DNA of 64,000 nucleotides, taken from assembly GCA_902491625.1 (NCBI GenBank), contig CABUIO010000001.1, forward strand, positions 1-64,000. Direction: 5' to 3'. The position numbers and the translations under genes are program-made. Position 1 is the stretch's first letter, and each line of letters opens with the position of its first letter. Origin of the DNA: an uncultured Porphyromonadaceae bacterium (GTDB lineage: Bacteria > Bacteroidota > Bacteroidia > Bacteroidales > Muribaculaceae). Positions 51,986-62,900 of the stretch are shown here, one piece after another. The notes under the pieces were generated by a model. That model made no database searches. It saw only the letters and a list, made by a program, of their open reading frames with translations, and was not told the origin of the DNA.

Positions 51986-54475
51986 ATGCCGCATCTCGCC
52001 CAGGTGATTCTGCCGTTGCCTATCTACAGCGCCTTCACCTATCGTGTTCCGGACGATATGATGACCACGCTGAGGATAGGCACGCGTGTACTTGTGCCTT
52101 TCGGACGTCGCAGTTTCCAGACCGGCATCGTCGAGTCATTCCCTTCCGTAGAGCCTTCGGGCTATGAGCTGAAGGAGATTGCCGCCGTGCTGGACGAGGA
52201 GCCGATAGTGAAGTTTCCGCAGCTGAAATTCTGGAACTGGATCGCCGACTACTACCTCTGCACTCCCGGCGAAGTCATGAAGGCGGCGCTCCCCGCCGGA
52301 CTTAAGGTTGAGAGCGAGACCGTGGTGTCGCTTCCCGCCGCAGCCGACGACGACACGCCGGAGACTCCGGCTGTTCTCTCGGAAGACGAGGCGATGATTC
52401 TCCAGTTTGTGGACCACAACGGCAAAGCCAAAATCTCCGAACTCGACTCGATCGAGAATATCGGCTCCGCACGCAAGGCCGTAAAATCGCTCCTTGAATC
52501 CGGACGCCTCGAAATCCACGAACGCATCGTAGACAAATACGTGAGCCGCAAGATCACCACCGTGAGCCTCAACTGCGACCACGACGACAACGAGCGGCTG
52601 CATCAGTTCTTCGACCTCGTCAACCGCGCCCACAAGCAGGAAAAACTCCTCGTCGCGTTTCTGGAGATGTCCGGCTGGATGAACCGCCGCAGCGAGAATA
52701 TCCCTGTTGAACGTAAGCAACTTCTGCAACGTGCCGGAAGCACCCCGGCTGTGCTCAAGGCAATGGTGGACAAAGGGATCTTCACCCTCGGGAAGAAGAC
52801 CATCAACAGATTCACGACCGACGAAGACAGCAAGGAATCCAAGCCTCAGCTTCCCGCTCTTTCCCCGCTTCAGGGCGAGACGCTAAAGAGTATCGACACC
52901 CAATGGAAAGAGCATCAGGTCGTGCTGCTGCGCGGAGTCACCGGAAGCGGCAAGACCGAAATATACGCTCACATCATCAATCAATGTCTTGATGCCGGAC
53001 TCCAGGCACTTTTCCTTGTGCCGGAGATCAGTCTTACCACGCAACTCACCACTCGACTGCGACGCATCTTCGGCAACCGGCTGCTCGTCTACCACAGCAA
53101 ATTCTCCGACAACGAGAGAGTGGACATCTGGCGCCGTCTGCTGCAGAGCCACGAGCCTATGGTCGTGCTCGGAGTGCGCAGTTCCGTATTCCTGCCGTTC
53201 GGCAAACTCGGTGTCGTCATAGTCGACGAGGAGCACGAATCGAGCTACAAACAGCAGGAACCCGCACCGCGCTACAATGCCCGCGACGCCGCCATCGTAC
53301 TCGCCGCCATGCACGGTGCAAAGACACTTCTCGGCAGCGCCACACCGACGGTCGAGACATACTACAAAGCGCTCCACGGCAAATACGGACTCGTGGAGCT
53401 TCTTCAGCGCTATGAGGAAGCGCAGCTGCCCGATGTCGAGATCATCGACATGCGAATCCAGCGCAAGAAGCACAACGTCACCGGCGGTCTCTATTCCGAC
53501 GCCATGATGGCTTCTCTGCGAAAATCGCTCAGCGAAGGCCGCCAGGCCATCGTATTCCAGAACCGCCGCGGCTTCGCGCCGGTGGTCGTGTGCAGCCAAT
53601 GCGGATGGACGCCAAAATGTCCCGACTGCGATGTCTCCCCCATCTACCACCGCCGCACCGACGAACTCCGCTGCCACTACTGCGGACGTTCGCAACGGCT
53701 TCCGAAGGTCTGTCCGGCGTGCGGCCAGAACAGTGTCGAGATCTACGGCTTCGGTACCGAGCGCATCGCCGACGATCTCCACGCCATGCTCCCCGGCTAC
53801 AGGGTAGGACGCATGGATTTCGACACCACACGCGCTAAGGACAGCTACGAGGAGATCATCAACGAATTTTCGGCCAACGACACGCAGCTGCTTGTCGGCA
53901 CACAGATGGTGAGCAAGGGTCTCGACTTCGACAACGTCGATGTCGTGGCGATCCCCAACGCCGACACCATCCTCAACTTTCCCGATTTCCGCAGCGACGA
54001 ACGCGCCTTCAACATGCTCGAACAGGTGGCCGGGCGCGCCGGACGCCGTGCAAGGAAAGGTAAGGTGATCATACAGACGACCTCGCCCCAGAACGAAGTG
54101 CTCGCTTTCCTCAAGACCCACGACTACAACGAGTTCTACAAATGGGAGATCGAGAACCGCCGCACCTTCATGTATCCTCCGTTCACAAAGGTGATACGCA
54201 TCTTCCTGCGCAACAAGAACAACGACACGGTGAGCCGCCTTGCCGCAGAATACACCCGGCGCCTGACGGATATTTTCGGACGCCGCGTGATGGGACCCGA
54301 AACGCCTCAGGTGAGCAGGATCTCCACATTCCACATCCGCACCGTGATGCTTAAGATCGAGGCCGGAGCCTCGATGTCGAAAGTAAAGAGAATCCTCCGC
54401 GAGGTCTATGTGGGACTGGCCGACCTCCCCGGCATGAAAAGCACCCTCATCCACTTCGACGTCGATCCGGTGTGA
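51986..54475 (+). CDS. priA: Primosomal protein N' (PriA helicase)
   Basis: 829 residues. It restarts stalled replication forks. The N-terminal DNA-binding part starts AQVILPLPIYSAFTYRVPDD. The helicase core has Walker A GVTGSGKTEIYAHII near residue 318, Walker B VIVDEEHESSYKQ and GSATPTVETY. The zinc region holds eight cysteines: CSQCGWTPKCPDC, CHYCG, CPACG around 535-575. Motif VI follows as QVAGRAGRRARKG. It is longer than E. coli PriA (732) because of an expanded helical linker between about 140 and 300. It is the last gene before a long repeat-rich gap. Confidence 0.95.
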   Translation: MPHLAQVILPLPIYSAFTYRVPDDMMTTLRIGTRVLVPFGRRSFQTGIVESFPSVEPSGYELKEIAAVLDEEPIVKFPQLKFWNWIADYYLCTPGEVMKAALPAGLKVESETVVSLPAAADDDTPETPAVLSEDEAMILQFVDHNGKAKISELDSIENIGSARKAVKSLLESGRLEIHERIVDKYVSRKITTVSLNCDHDDNERLHQFFDLVNRAHKQEKLLVAFLEMSGWMNRRSENIPVERKQLLQRAGSTPAVLKAMVDKGIFTLGKKTINRFTTDEDSKESKPQLPALSPLQGETLKSIDTQWKEHQVVLLRGVTGSGKTEIYAHIINQCLDAGLQALFLVPEISLTTQLTTRLRRIFGNRLLVYHSKFSDNERVDIWRRLLQSHEPMVVLGVRSSVFLPFGKLGVVIVDEEHESSYKQQEPAPRYNARDAAIVLAAMHGAKTLLGSATPTVETYYKALHGKYGLVELLQRYEEAQLPDVEIIDMRIQRKKHNVTGGLYSDAMMASLRKSLSEGRQAIVFQNRRGFAPVVVCSQCGWTPKCPDCDVSPIYHRRTDELRCHYCGRSQRLPKVCPACGQNSVEIYGFGTERIADDLHAMLPGYRVGRMDFDTTRAKDSYEEIINEFSANDTQLLVGTQMVSKGLDFDNVDVVAIPNADTILNFPDFRSDERAFNMLEQVAGRAGRRARKGKVIIQTTSPQNEVLAFLKTHDYNEFYKWEIENRRTFMYPPFTKVIRIFLRNKNNDTVSRLAAEYTRRLTDIFGRRVMGPETPQVSRISTFHIRTVMLKIEAGASMSKVKRILREVYVGLADLPGMKSTLIHFDVDPV

Positions 54476-54501
54476 GACAGCCAAAGAGTTAAATGCGACC
54501 G

Positions 54502-55129
54502 TACATGTCAATCGCACGGCCATGCAGGGGCGCAAAATTTTGCGCCCACCGCGTCGTGCATGACACAAATCCTTGTGCCGGGGGGGCTGTATTCGAACGT
54601 AGGGCTGCACCATGGTGCAGCCGCTGTTACGCAAGAATCTTATTGCCAAACCCATACGTGCGATGTAGAAGGCCTGTAAGGCCGACCCGACAGTAACCCG
54701 GATTGTAAACTCCGGGAAAGATGACACTCGGATGAAAATGAGGCCTGTAGGACCTATCCGAACGTTACGGTTTGTTGGAGCGGTGTAGGGACGGATGGAC
54801 ACAGGCGCGGAGCGCCTGTGTGAGGCGTCTCAATATATCACGTCTACGACGCTCCTTTTTTCATTTTCGCCCCCTTTCCCCACGCTTGCCGCGTGGGGCT
54901 TACCATATAACGCGGCTGCTGCCGCTTTTTCTCTCGCTGTTCTGTTCACCGTGATTCGCATGGGGCTTGCCAAATCACGCGGCGGCTGACGCTCGCCTCA
55001 CCATAGGCTAAGATCCGGCTGCCGCTGACGCGGCGCCCATGGTGCGACAGCAACGCCTTTCCGCGTCGTGCAGTTGTCGCGGTGGGCGCAAAATTTTGCG
55101 CCCCTACATGGCCGTGCGGTTGTCATGTA
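54502..55129. repeat. 628-bp non-coding unit bounded by 52-bp inverted repeats
   Basis: 54502-54553 and 55078-55129 are inverted copies with about three mismatches. Each contains the perfect 20-nt palindrome GGGCGCAAAATTTTGCGCCC (54528-54547 and 55084-55103). The interior is a string of smaller palindromes, such as GGCTGCACCATGGTGCAGCC near 54603 and ACAGGCGCGGAGCGCCTGT near 54800, and has no credible gene. It fills most of the 718-nt gap between priA and the Sel1-repeat gene. Confidence 0.8.
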
Positions 55130-55193
55130 TGGACACAAGTATGCCATCCGTTCAGGAGGCACCGTCACGGACGCGGTTGTGACGCGCTGTAGG

Positions 55194-55859
55194 TTATTGT
55201 CCGTTTAGTCGCACAAGCGCCTCTTCTGCAGCTCCATACCCTTGATCGGCAGCCTTCTGATACCATCGTCTTGCCTCCGACAGATCCTTCGCCACGCCTT
55301 TACCATATTCGTACAAGTAGCCGAGATCGTATTGTCCTCCTGCATACCCTTGCTCGGCGGACTTGCGGTACCATCTCACCGCCTCGGAATAATCCTTTGC
55401 TACACCATATCCTTTTTCGTACATATAGCCGAGAATGTATTGTCCTCCTGCATACCCTTGCTCGGCGGACTTGCGGTACCATCTCACTGCCTCAGAATAA
55501 TCCTTCGCTACGCCTTTACCAAAATGATACATCTGACCGAGTTTGAATTGTCCCCTTGCATCACCCTGCTCGGCGGCCTTGCGGAACCATCTCACAGCCT
55601 CGGAATAGTCGCCTTCGTTATATGCATTTTCGCCTTTTTGATTCATTTGCGTAGGGGTGAACTGCTCTTCCGTGTTTACCGGCTTCGATGAGGAGGATGA
55701 CGGAGTGGAGTGTTTCGGTTTCTTTTTCGGTTTCTTGGGAGCCGGAGTGGTGGTATACTGCTTCGGTTTCTTTGGTCGGGTGATCACATCCTGCGCATCT
55801 GCTCCGAGAGGAAGACTCAGGAGGATTGCCGCCAATACCATCTTGATAATAAGTTTCAT
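55194..55859 (-). CDS. Sel1-repeat protein, exported
   Basis: 221 residues. The signal peptide is MKLIIKMVLAAILLSLPLGADA. A Lys/Pro/Ser-rich linker (PKKPKQYTTTPAPKKPKKKP) reaches residue 65. Four Sel1-like repeats of 36 residues follow, e.g. DYSEAVRWYRKSAEQGYAGG, then QYILGYMYEKGYGVAK. The middle two repeats are nearly identical in DNA (108-bp period near 55340 and 55448). Such solenoids mediate protein-protein contacts. Partner unknown. It sits alone between two repeat-rich gaps. Confidence 0.88.
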   Translation of the reverse strand: MKLIIKMVLAAILLSLPLGADAQDVITRPKKPKQYTTTPAPKKPKKKPKHSTPSSSSSKPVNTEEQFTPTQMNQKGENAYNEGDYSEAVRWFRKAAEQGDARGQFKLGQMYHFGKGVAKDYSEAVRWYRKSAEQGYAGGQYILGYMYEKGYGVAKDYSEAVRWYRKSAEQGYAGGQYDLGYLYEYGKGVAKDLSEARRWYQKAADQGYGAAEEALVRLNGQ

Positions 55860-55883
55860 AATGTCGGTATGTTTTCGTTTCTA

Positions 55884-55915
55884 CAAAGGTAATATACTCC
55901 ATCAACATCTCCAAA
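55884..55915 (-). promoter_or_regulatory. Promoter of the Sel1-repeat gene
   Basis: TTTG-N20-TACCTTTG on the minus strand, exact spacing, with a 25-nt leader. Fifteen nt around the box (AAAGGTAATATACTC on the + strand) recur upstream of the gene at 3347. Confidence 0.75.
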
Positions 55916-55962
55916 TACGGATCCGGAATTTTTTCATTTTCAGGCCTTCGACGACAGAGTAT

Positions 55963-56162
55963 GACAGGCCGGAGGTCTGTCTGTGTTGCCAACCGCGGCC
56001 TTCAGGCCGTGGATAGGCCGCTGACTAAGACAACGCGTCGCGGAGCGATGCGTGTGTGGTAAAGTCGTTACCGCACAACGTCGCTCCGCGACTTATTTTT
56101 CGGAGTGATCTCTTTCCACGGCCTGAAGGCCGCGGTTAGCAATACAGCCGAACCTCCGGTCC
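55963..56162. repeat. 200-bp nested palindromic element, copy 2
   Basis: Partner of 36144-36344. Outer arms: CCGCGGCCTTCAGGCC with GGCCTGAAGGCCGCGG, a perfect 16-bp pair. Inner arms: GTCGCGGAGCG with CGCTCCGCGAC, perfect. The loop region GGTAAAGTCGTTACC is itself palindromic. It has no coding capacity. Confidence 0.85.
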
Positions 56163-56235
56163 AGCGCATTAGACTCAGTTTCTCCGTCATCACGCAGCAT
56201 ATAATCTTGACTACAAGGTTCTTGCGTAGCGGCGA

Positions 56236-56435
56236 GGCTGTGTCAAAATGCAGCGAAGCTGCTTATTACCTATAACCCCACGCTGCTGCGTGGGGAGGAA
56301 AGACAAAGAGATGAATGTGCATCGAAGATGCTGATTAATAAGCCTCTCCGAGGCATGATCCCATTGATGATGCGACCTCAGGTATCAACCTGAGGTTATA
56401 AGGAATCAGCAGCTTCGCTGCTTTTTGACACAGCC
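56236..56435. repeat. 200-bp element with 42-bp terminal inverted repeats
   Basis: 56236-56277 (starts GGCTGTGTCAAAATGCAGCG) and 56394-56435 are reverse complements with four or five differences. The interior consists of small palindromes: CCCACGCTGCTGCGTGGGG, GCATCGAAGATGC, CCTCTCCGAGG, and CCTCAGG/CCTGAGG. One degenerate arm recurs at 14783-14825. Confidence 0.82.
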
Positions 56436-56479
56436 GCTTTTTGACGGCGATTCAGCATTACAGCCGCGATAAAACGAGA

Positions 56480-56511
56480 AAAGCCGACGACAACGAATTG
56501 CCGCCGGCTTT
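56480..56511 (-). terminator. Hairpin between two repeat elements
   Basis: On the minus strand AAAGCCGGCGGC pairs with GTCGTCGGCTTT (12 bp, two G-U pairs), loop of eight, followed by TCTCGTTTT. It sits just outside the MITE-like element and could be a leftover terminator. Confidence 0.5.
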
Positions 56512-56519
56512 CGGTCTTT

Positions 56520-56852
56520 AGACCCCATCCCTCAAAAAATGTTAACGCAGGGGGCGCAGGCTTCAGATGATTTTTGCCATGCAGGTTCAGGAGCATAGCG
56601 GGCTATGTGACTGAACCAAAGGGTAAAAAGCATCAAAGGATGCGATGCTTCACATCTTTATGTGGTCAGTTCGTGGGGTGATATGTAAATTTGTTTGACA
56701 TGTTCTTTATCTCTTGACCCCGTCCGGTGTCTTTTCGGTAAATTTCGCCAAGTCTCATCGGTCACGATGCCCGCATCGTTTCCTCTTCAACTTGCGGAAT
56801 TTCCTTGAAAATCCACCGCCCCTGCGTTAACATTTATTGTGGGATGGGGTCT
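56520..56852. mobile_element. MITE-like element with 34-bp terminal inverted repeats
   Basis: 333 bp. The ends begin AGACCCCATCCC and finish GGGATGGGGTCT; over 34 bp the two ends differ at two positions. The interior encodes nothing recognisable but holds the 32-nt repeat shared with 26461-26492 (at 56589-56620), which here sits in a hairpin closed by GGTTCAG/CTGAACC. No clear target-site duplication was found. A non-autonomous transposon is the best reading; a structured RNA is the alternative. Confidence 0.7.
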
Positions 56853-56909
56853 TCGTCCGCGCGACTCTTCACAGAGCCCCGCGGACTGTCATTACAAATC
56901 AAATCTTCC

Positions 56910-56939
56910 TCGGGAGGGGACGCACGCGCTCCCTCCCGA
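56910..56939 (-). terminator. Terminator of the giant secreted protein gene
   Basis: A perfect 9-bp stem, TCGGGAGGG with CCCTCCCGA, loop of 12, starting 12 nt after the stop codon, followed on the minus strand by GGAAGATTTGATTTG. Confidence 0.65.
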
Positions 56940-56950
56940 CTCTATCAAGG

Positions 56951-59900
56951 TCATTTCACAATCAGTTTGGCTGTAGCCGTACCATTTGAGAGATGGGAAA
57001 CTGTTTTTACAATGTATGTTCCGGCTGGAAGCGCGGAGATGTCGATGCGTTCCCTGTCGCAGCAATCCTTGCGGCAGAGCGATAGGACACCGTCCGTCGA
57101 ATAGATGTATGTGGTGAACTCTCCGGGGAAAGAGACTGTCACATAATCATCGGCAGGATTGGGATAGACCGCAACCTTATCTGTGGCAATCATGCCCACT
57201 CCGTCAAGCTCATTGACCTTTACGGGAATCCTCACATACTCGTGGCAACCTTTCTGACTTGCCTCCACGATGCACTCAAGATGATCGCCGGGCTTGGCTG
57301 TCACCTTAAGTTCGCTGCCGTCGATGGCAAAAGCCTCGGCAGGCTCCACGAGCGAGTAGCTTACGGACGCGGTTTCGGGATCGAAGCTGAAGTAACGGGC
57401 AAGATCCACAGTAGCTGTCGGATACTCGTCGTTGACTTCCACAACTGCCTCTTCGCCGTCGGTCACGGGACGCTCGTAGCCCACGTTGTCGATGCAGACG
57501 TAGGTCGGAGTCGTGATACCGTAGGTGTTCGACTTGGTCGAGAAGATGGATGTCTCAATCTTCACGACATCACCCAGAGTGGTGAGGTCGATCCACTGCC
57601 AGCTGTCGAGGTAGTAGTGCTCATCGGCATCCTCATTACGGTAGTCGGCAAGCATGAACTCGTTTTCCGTGCGGTCGCCGTTGGCTGCGATACCTGTCAG
57701 ACGCAGCGACATGTAGTCACCCTTTTCGAAGGGACCTTCGTAGCCGTCGCCATTGACAATGGCGTCAACCACCCAGGCCGAATTGGTAATGTACATGCCC
57801 GGCACTTTCTCGCCCTCCTTGGTGTTGGAAAGGGTGATGGTATTCGTGCCGTAGTAGATCGAGGCGAACAGCACGCCATAGTTGCCGCTGCCGCCGAAAC
57901 CGCCGCCGGGAGCCGAGTTGTACTGGTCGTTGTAGTAGCTTGCGAAATCGGACGAAGCATGGTTGGTGTAGGCGAAGCCTGCCCATGAATCCCAATCCGA
58001 CATGTAAGTGTTGTTGAATTCAAACGAACCGCTGAAAAAGCCGCCGCTGATGTAGTCCTCATCGTCGGCATATCCGCGCCAGTAGGAATTGTCGGCGAGA
58101 AAGAGGTCATTGAAGTCGGTCTTCTTCTGAGCGCCTTCGACACGCACGATGGTGCGTCCGCCGACTTTTGCGCCCCGGGCGTCGGTCACGCTGACGAAGT
58201 ATGTGCCGGAAACGTCGGGAGTAAGGGCAAGTGTGGCCGATGTGCCAACCTCTGCGTTGCCCTGATTTGTCCAGATGTACTGATAGGGAAACACACCACC
58301 GCTTACCACGGCAGGCACCTCGATGGCGTCGCCGCTCTTGACTGCGGCATCGGATTCCCAGTCGATCTCGACCGACATCTCCTGCGGTTCGCCGGCGAAG
58401 TTGTCGATGGCAAGGTCGCCGTCGGTCTCTATTTCAAGATACGTGAGCGGGCCGAGATCCCGGAGATCGACATATGTCCATGCGGGCTGCGCGGCCACGG
58501 TCTTGGAGTGCGTCTCCTTTAGCGCGGCGTCCTTGGCCGTGAACGTGGCCTCCGCGGTGCTCTTCACGTATACGCCGTCGATCGTAAGGTTGTCGGCATT
58601 GGTGAGCTTCACCACGCCGTAACCCTCGGGCAGCGACGCAGCCTTGGCATTAGGCAGCGGAGCGACACCGTCGGTGATGTCAACGATCTCAAACCCTGTG
58701 AACGATTGGGTGCCGTCGGTAAATGTGTTGTCGCTCTCCTCCTTCACGTCCTCAAAAGCGGACACCTCCGTCGGGCGATAGGTCGTCGTGAATTCGTCGG
58801 AGACGATCAGTCCGGAGCTGATTCCGCGCAGGCTTGTCAGAACGGCATAGAGGCGATAGGTTGTCTTAGGTGTCAGTCCGTCCACGGTGAAGCTGCCCTC
58901 CACGCCCTTGCGCATGTCCGCATAAGGCTCGCAATCAATAAGCGTGTCTGCCAGAGGAGGCTGCTCGCCATTCTTCACCACCATCCAGTGGAGCGTGCCG
59001 GTGAGCGAAGATTTGAACGCTATCTCCGCGGTCTCGTAGCCGACGTTCTTAATGGCGGGATAGCCCTCCTCCATCTCCGGAGCGCCGGTAGACTCTGCAT
59101 ATTCGTAACAGCCGATGGTGGGATGTTCGGCGTCGCGGGGCGCGCCGTAGAGGTCGGTAGTGACGAAGCTTACCGGAGTGCCGGAGAGAAGGCTTCCCTG
59201 TGCGGCAGGCTCAAGCACCTTTTCAGAAAGAAACTCGGTCTTTTCGCAGACGGAAGTCGTGTCGTAGCCGAGTGCCTTCCAAGCCTCGAAATCCTTGTCG
59301 CCTGCGTTCTCACCTGTGCCGCCCACATAGACGAGCTTACCCGGATTCTTGGCGTACAGCACGTTGGTGGTCATCGGGGCATTACCATCCTTCACATAGT
59401 CTTCACGGTTGATGCTGAGAGCGTAGCCCTCGCCGTCGTTCTGAATGATGTTGTCGGTGATCTGTCCGCCCTTGATCTCGCCGCCGAGGAAAATGCCCTT
59501 AGACTGGGTGTTTGTACCCACGATGGAGATGGTGTTGCTCACTATCTCCAGTCCCGGTATCGCGTTGTTCACGCGGATGCCCTCAACGCTTGTGGAGGTC
59601 TCGCGCAGGTTGATCTCGTTGTTGTAGATGCGGCGCTTGCCCTCCTTGCAGTTAGCGGGATTGTACATTCGCACGTAGATGCCGGTTCCGCTCTTTGGAG
59701 CCTCCATATACACGCTGTTGCCGCTCACGTCGAGGTCTCCCTGGAATTCGCTCAGGTCGAGCGCCCAGTAAGAGGTTGTCATGCCGGCGGAGGCGCCTGT
59801 GGTGACGGTGTTGTCGCGTATCACGGCGTTCTCCTCATACGAGAGATAGATACTCTTACTGCCCTGGGCGTGGAAGGTGTTGCCGATCACGCGGCCTCCG

Positions 59901-62900
59901 CGCTGTTTCGGAAGCGCCACGTAGCCTGTGCCCACGAGATACATTCCGATGTGACCGCCCTCGAGACGCGAATTCGAGAGAGTGAAATAGTCGGAATTGC
60001 AGTTGGGTTCGTTTTTGGAATACATGTACACAAGCGCGGTGCCTTTGGCGTTGTCGCTGGATGTGGGGGAACTGACGGCGCAACTGTCCACGGTGCAATG
60101 GCGAGAGGCGTTGCGCACGAACACCACGCCGGGGAAACCGGTGTAGGTGCCTGTGGTCACGGTGAGGTTCTTGAGCGAGCAGTAGTCCACACCGTCTAAT
60201 GTCACCACGCCGTAGCGCTTGTCGTAGTTCGAGCTGCCCGGATCGGTGTAGCGGTCGTAGGTAATAACCACCTTGTCGCGGTTGCCTGACGCGGAGCGCA
60301 GCGTCACTGTGTTGGTGGCGGAGGCGCCCTTCACGGAGGGTATAGTCACGAGCTCACGGTAGTTGCCGTCGGCTATGGAGATGGTCACCGGACCGTCGAT
60401 GCCCGGCTCAAGGGAGTCAACGGCCGACTGGATGGTGGCGAAGTCATAGTCTCCGGATGTACCCACGGTGATCACGCCCTTGATTCCCTCCTGCACGGTG
60501 GTGAGTGCCGCCGTCTGGTCGGCTGAAGGCTCCGCTGTGGTCTCCCCTGCAGCCACGTTTCCGAGCTTCGCCTGAATTTTTGCTCCTGTGGCTGCTCCTG
60601 TGGCGATGTCGTAGGTCAGGAAGAAATAGTATGTGCCTTTCTCGTCGAACACCTCGTGGCCGCTGAAATCCATAGTGGTCGCAGGTGTCGTGGATGCGTA
60701 GAGGTCGGAATCTGTGAAATTCTCGTCCGTGTCGGTGTAATATACCTTTGCGGCAGAGATCGCATCGAGGTCAGACTCGAGCGCGGAGAAAGAGAGACGG
60801 TCGATGTCGAGCTTGCCCTTGTCGCCGGTTATTTCCACTTTCACCTTCACCATGGTGTTGTTCTCGGAGCCACGCAGCATCTTGATGTCGTTGACCGGAA
60901 CGGCCTCAACCGAGGCTATCGCGAGGGGCTGCGGCTCGAAGGCCTCCACGAGAATCTCCCATCCGTCGTTGGCCGATGAAGTTGTGGCACTCCAAACTGC
61001 CGTGAGCGCTCCGCTCTCGGATTTGGCCAGGAAGTCGGTGACAGACGCGCCGGAGCTTTTCAGCTCGGCGAGCAGCGTGCCGTTGGCGTCCGTGCCGTCG
61101 TAAATGCGCAGCTTGTCGTTGTAATTGGTGCGGAAAGCGTTGACATGCATGCGGATGATCTTGCCCTCTGTAGGCATGAACACAGTCGTGCCCGATTTCT
61201 TGGGTGTATATTTCCCGTCGGGACCTCCGTCGTCGTAAAAGACCAGCGAGCCGTCCACGGTGACGATGCTCTCGCCTTCCTTGTTGTAATAGATATTTTT
61301 TGTGAGTCGGCTCCCTTCGGGGTCGGCGTCGGTGATTGCTGGATTCTTGCCTCCGATGGTGATGGAAGCGAGCGACGCGTCGATGCTGAGATCGGAAGCA
61401 ATCGGCTCGGTCATGTCATAGGCCACCCAGAACCATGTGGAGAATTCCGGCAGAGTGTAAGGCTCTGTCAGGGTCACGGTCTGCGACGCCTTGGTAGCGT
61501 CGGGGACAATTTCGGCCACTTTAGTCACGGTGGAGAACTCTTCCTTGTCGGTAGCGAAGACTTTCAGCACCCTGACCTTGTCCTGACACCCTTTCATGTC
61601 GACTGTGAGTGCAGTAAGCTTCAGCGGGTCGAGCGCCCCGACAGTGTTCACCTTGATGCCGAGCACTTCGGCGTTCTCGGCTCCCGGAAGGATGACAGCC
61701 GTCGAGGGAGTAAGGCAGCTAACTGATTCCACGGCCATCGGCTGCGGCTGATATTCCGTCAGCTTGGCGTCGAAACCGTAGGCGGTAAATCCGGCACTCT
61801 GGGCGTTGAAGACTACCGTGAGCGCTCCCTGCGCGTTGGAGGCGCGGATCGGCTTCTCAGGCACTATGTCCTTGTTCTCCACGGTAAGCTCGAAGAGCAC
61901 CTTGGCGTTGGTATCCGCACCGTCGAAAATCTTGTAGACAGTCGGATAGTAGTCACTCTTCATGAACTTGAACTTGGTGAAGTCAAGCTGCGCCACCTTG
62001 CCTTCCGTAGCGGGTACAAGTACAGTCACCTGATCGCCCTGCGTCGGGTCGAAGCTCCTTGTCGAGCTTGCCGAAGGTGTGTTGGTGAAGCGCCATTCCC
62101 CGGAGAATTTCACGGTCTGCTTCTCGCCGTCACGGGAGTAGACCACGTTCTCAACAGTGTACGCACCTTCTGGTGTTCCCTGTGAGGCATCCACGCTGAC
62201 AGGTGTGCCGGAAAGTGTGGCGGATGTGAGTGCGGCGGCTATCGTCTGGCCGTTGACGGCGTCAGAGCCGAAGTCGAGCGCAAGGCTGAAACGGTTGTCG
62301 CCCTCGCGCAGCTCGACCGGCGATGTCAGGTTGACGGTCACGCTGTTGCCGGCGAATGTAGTCTCGCCTACAGCCGTCTTCGATGGGTAGTTCCTGTAGA
62401 CCGTTGCTTTGGTCACCGGAGCGTTGCCGGAGAGAGCAAAAGTGAATGCGGAAACCTGAAGCGCCGGCTCGGTGTTGACGGTATGTACGTCGAAGTCGAG
62501 TACCGGCACACCGGCGGCTCCCGCACAGGGGGCGAGACCTCCTGGACGCGAGGTGGAAAAGCTGTCGGCAGTCATGGCCTGCGGCGTGAACTCCTCAACT
62601 ATAGCCTCGAAGCCGGGCTTGGGTATGCCAGTGGTGCTTTTCAGGGTTATGGTTAGTGAGCCATCGGCTGCGTTGGAGTGGATCGTCACGAGATCTTTCA
62701 GAACCTCGCCGAGCAGTTTCGACTCGTCGGCAGTCTGGCCGGCGTAGACTTTCAGAACGTCGTTCATGCCTGTGGACGAGGTGTTGAAAAGGTCGAGTTT
62801 CGTGAAACGTACGGCCACTTTTTTGCCGGGTGTGGAGGGCACGAATGTGGCGCTTCCCTGGAATTGTTCGGAAATGTCGCCGTCCGGGCCTCCGTCGTCA

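Noticed and set aside
54493..54954. Small open frames of 60-70 codons in the gap after priA
   Set aside because: They run through palindromic repeats, have no recognisable domain and differ in frame between repeat copies.
56396..56596. 66-codon frame on the minus strand
   Set aside because: It spans an inverted-repeat arm, a terminator-like hairpin and a MITE end, so it is unlikely to be a gene.
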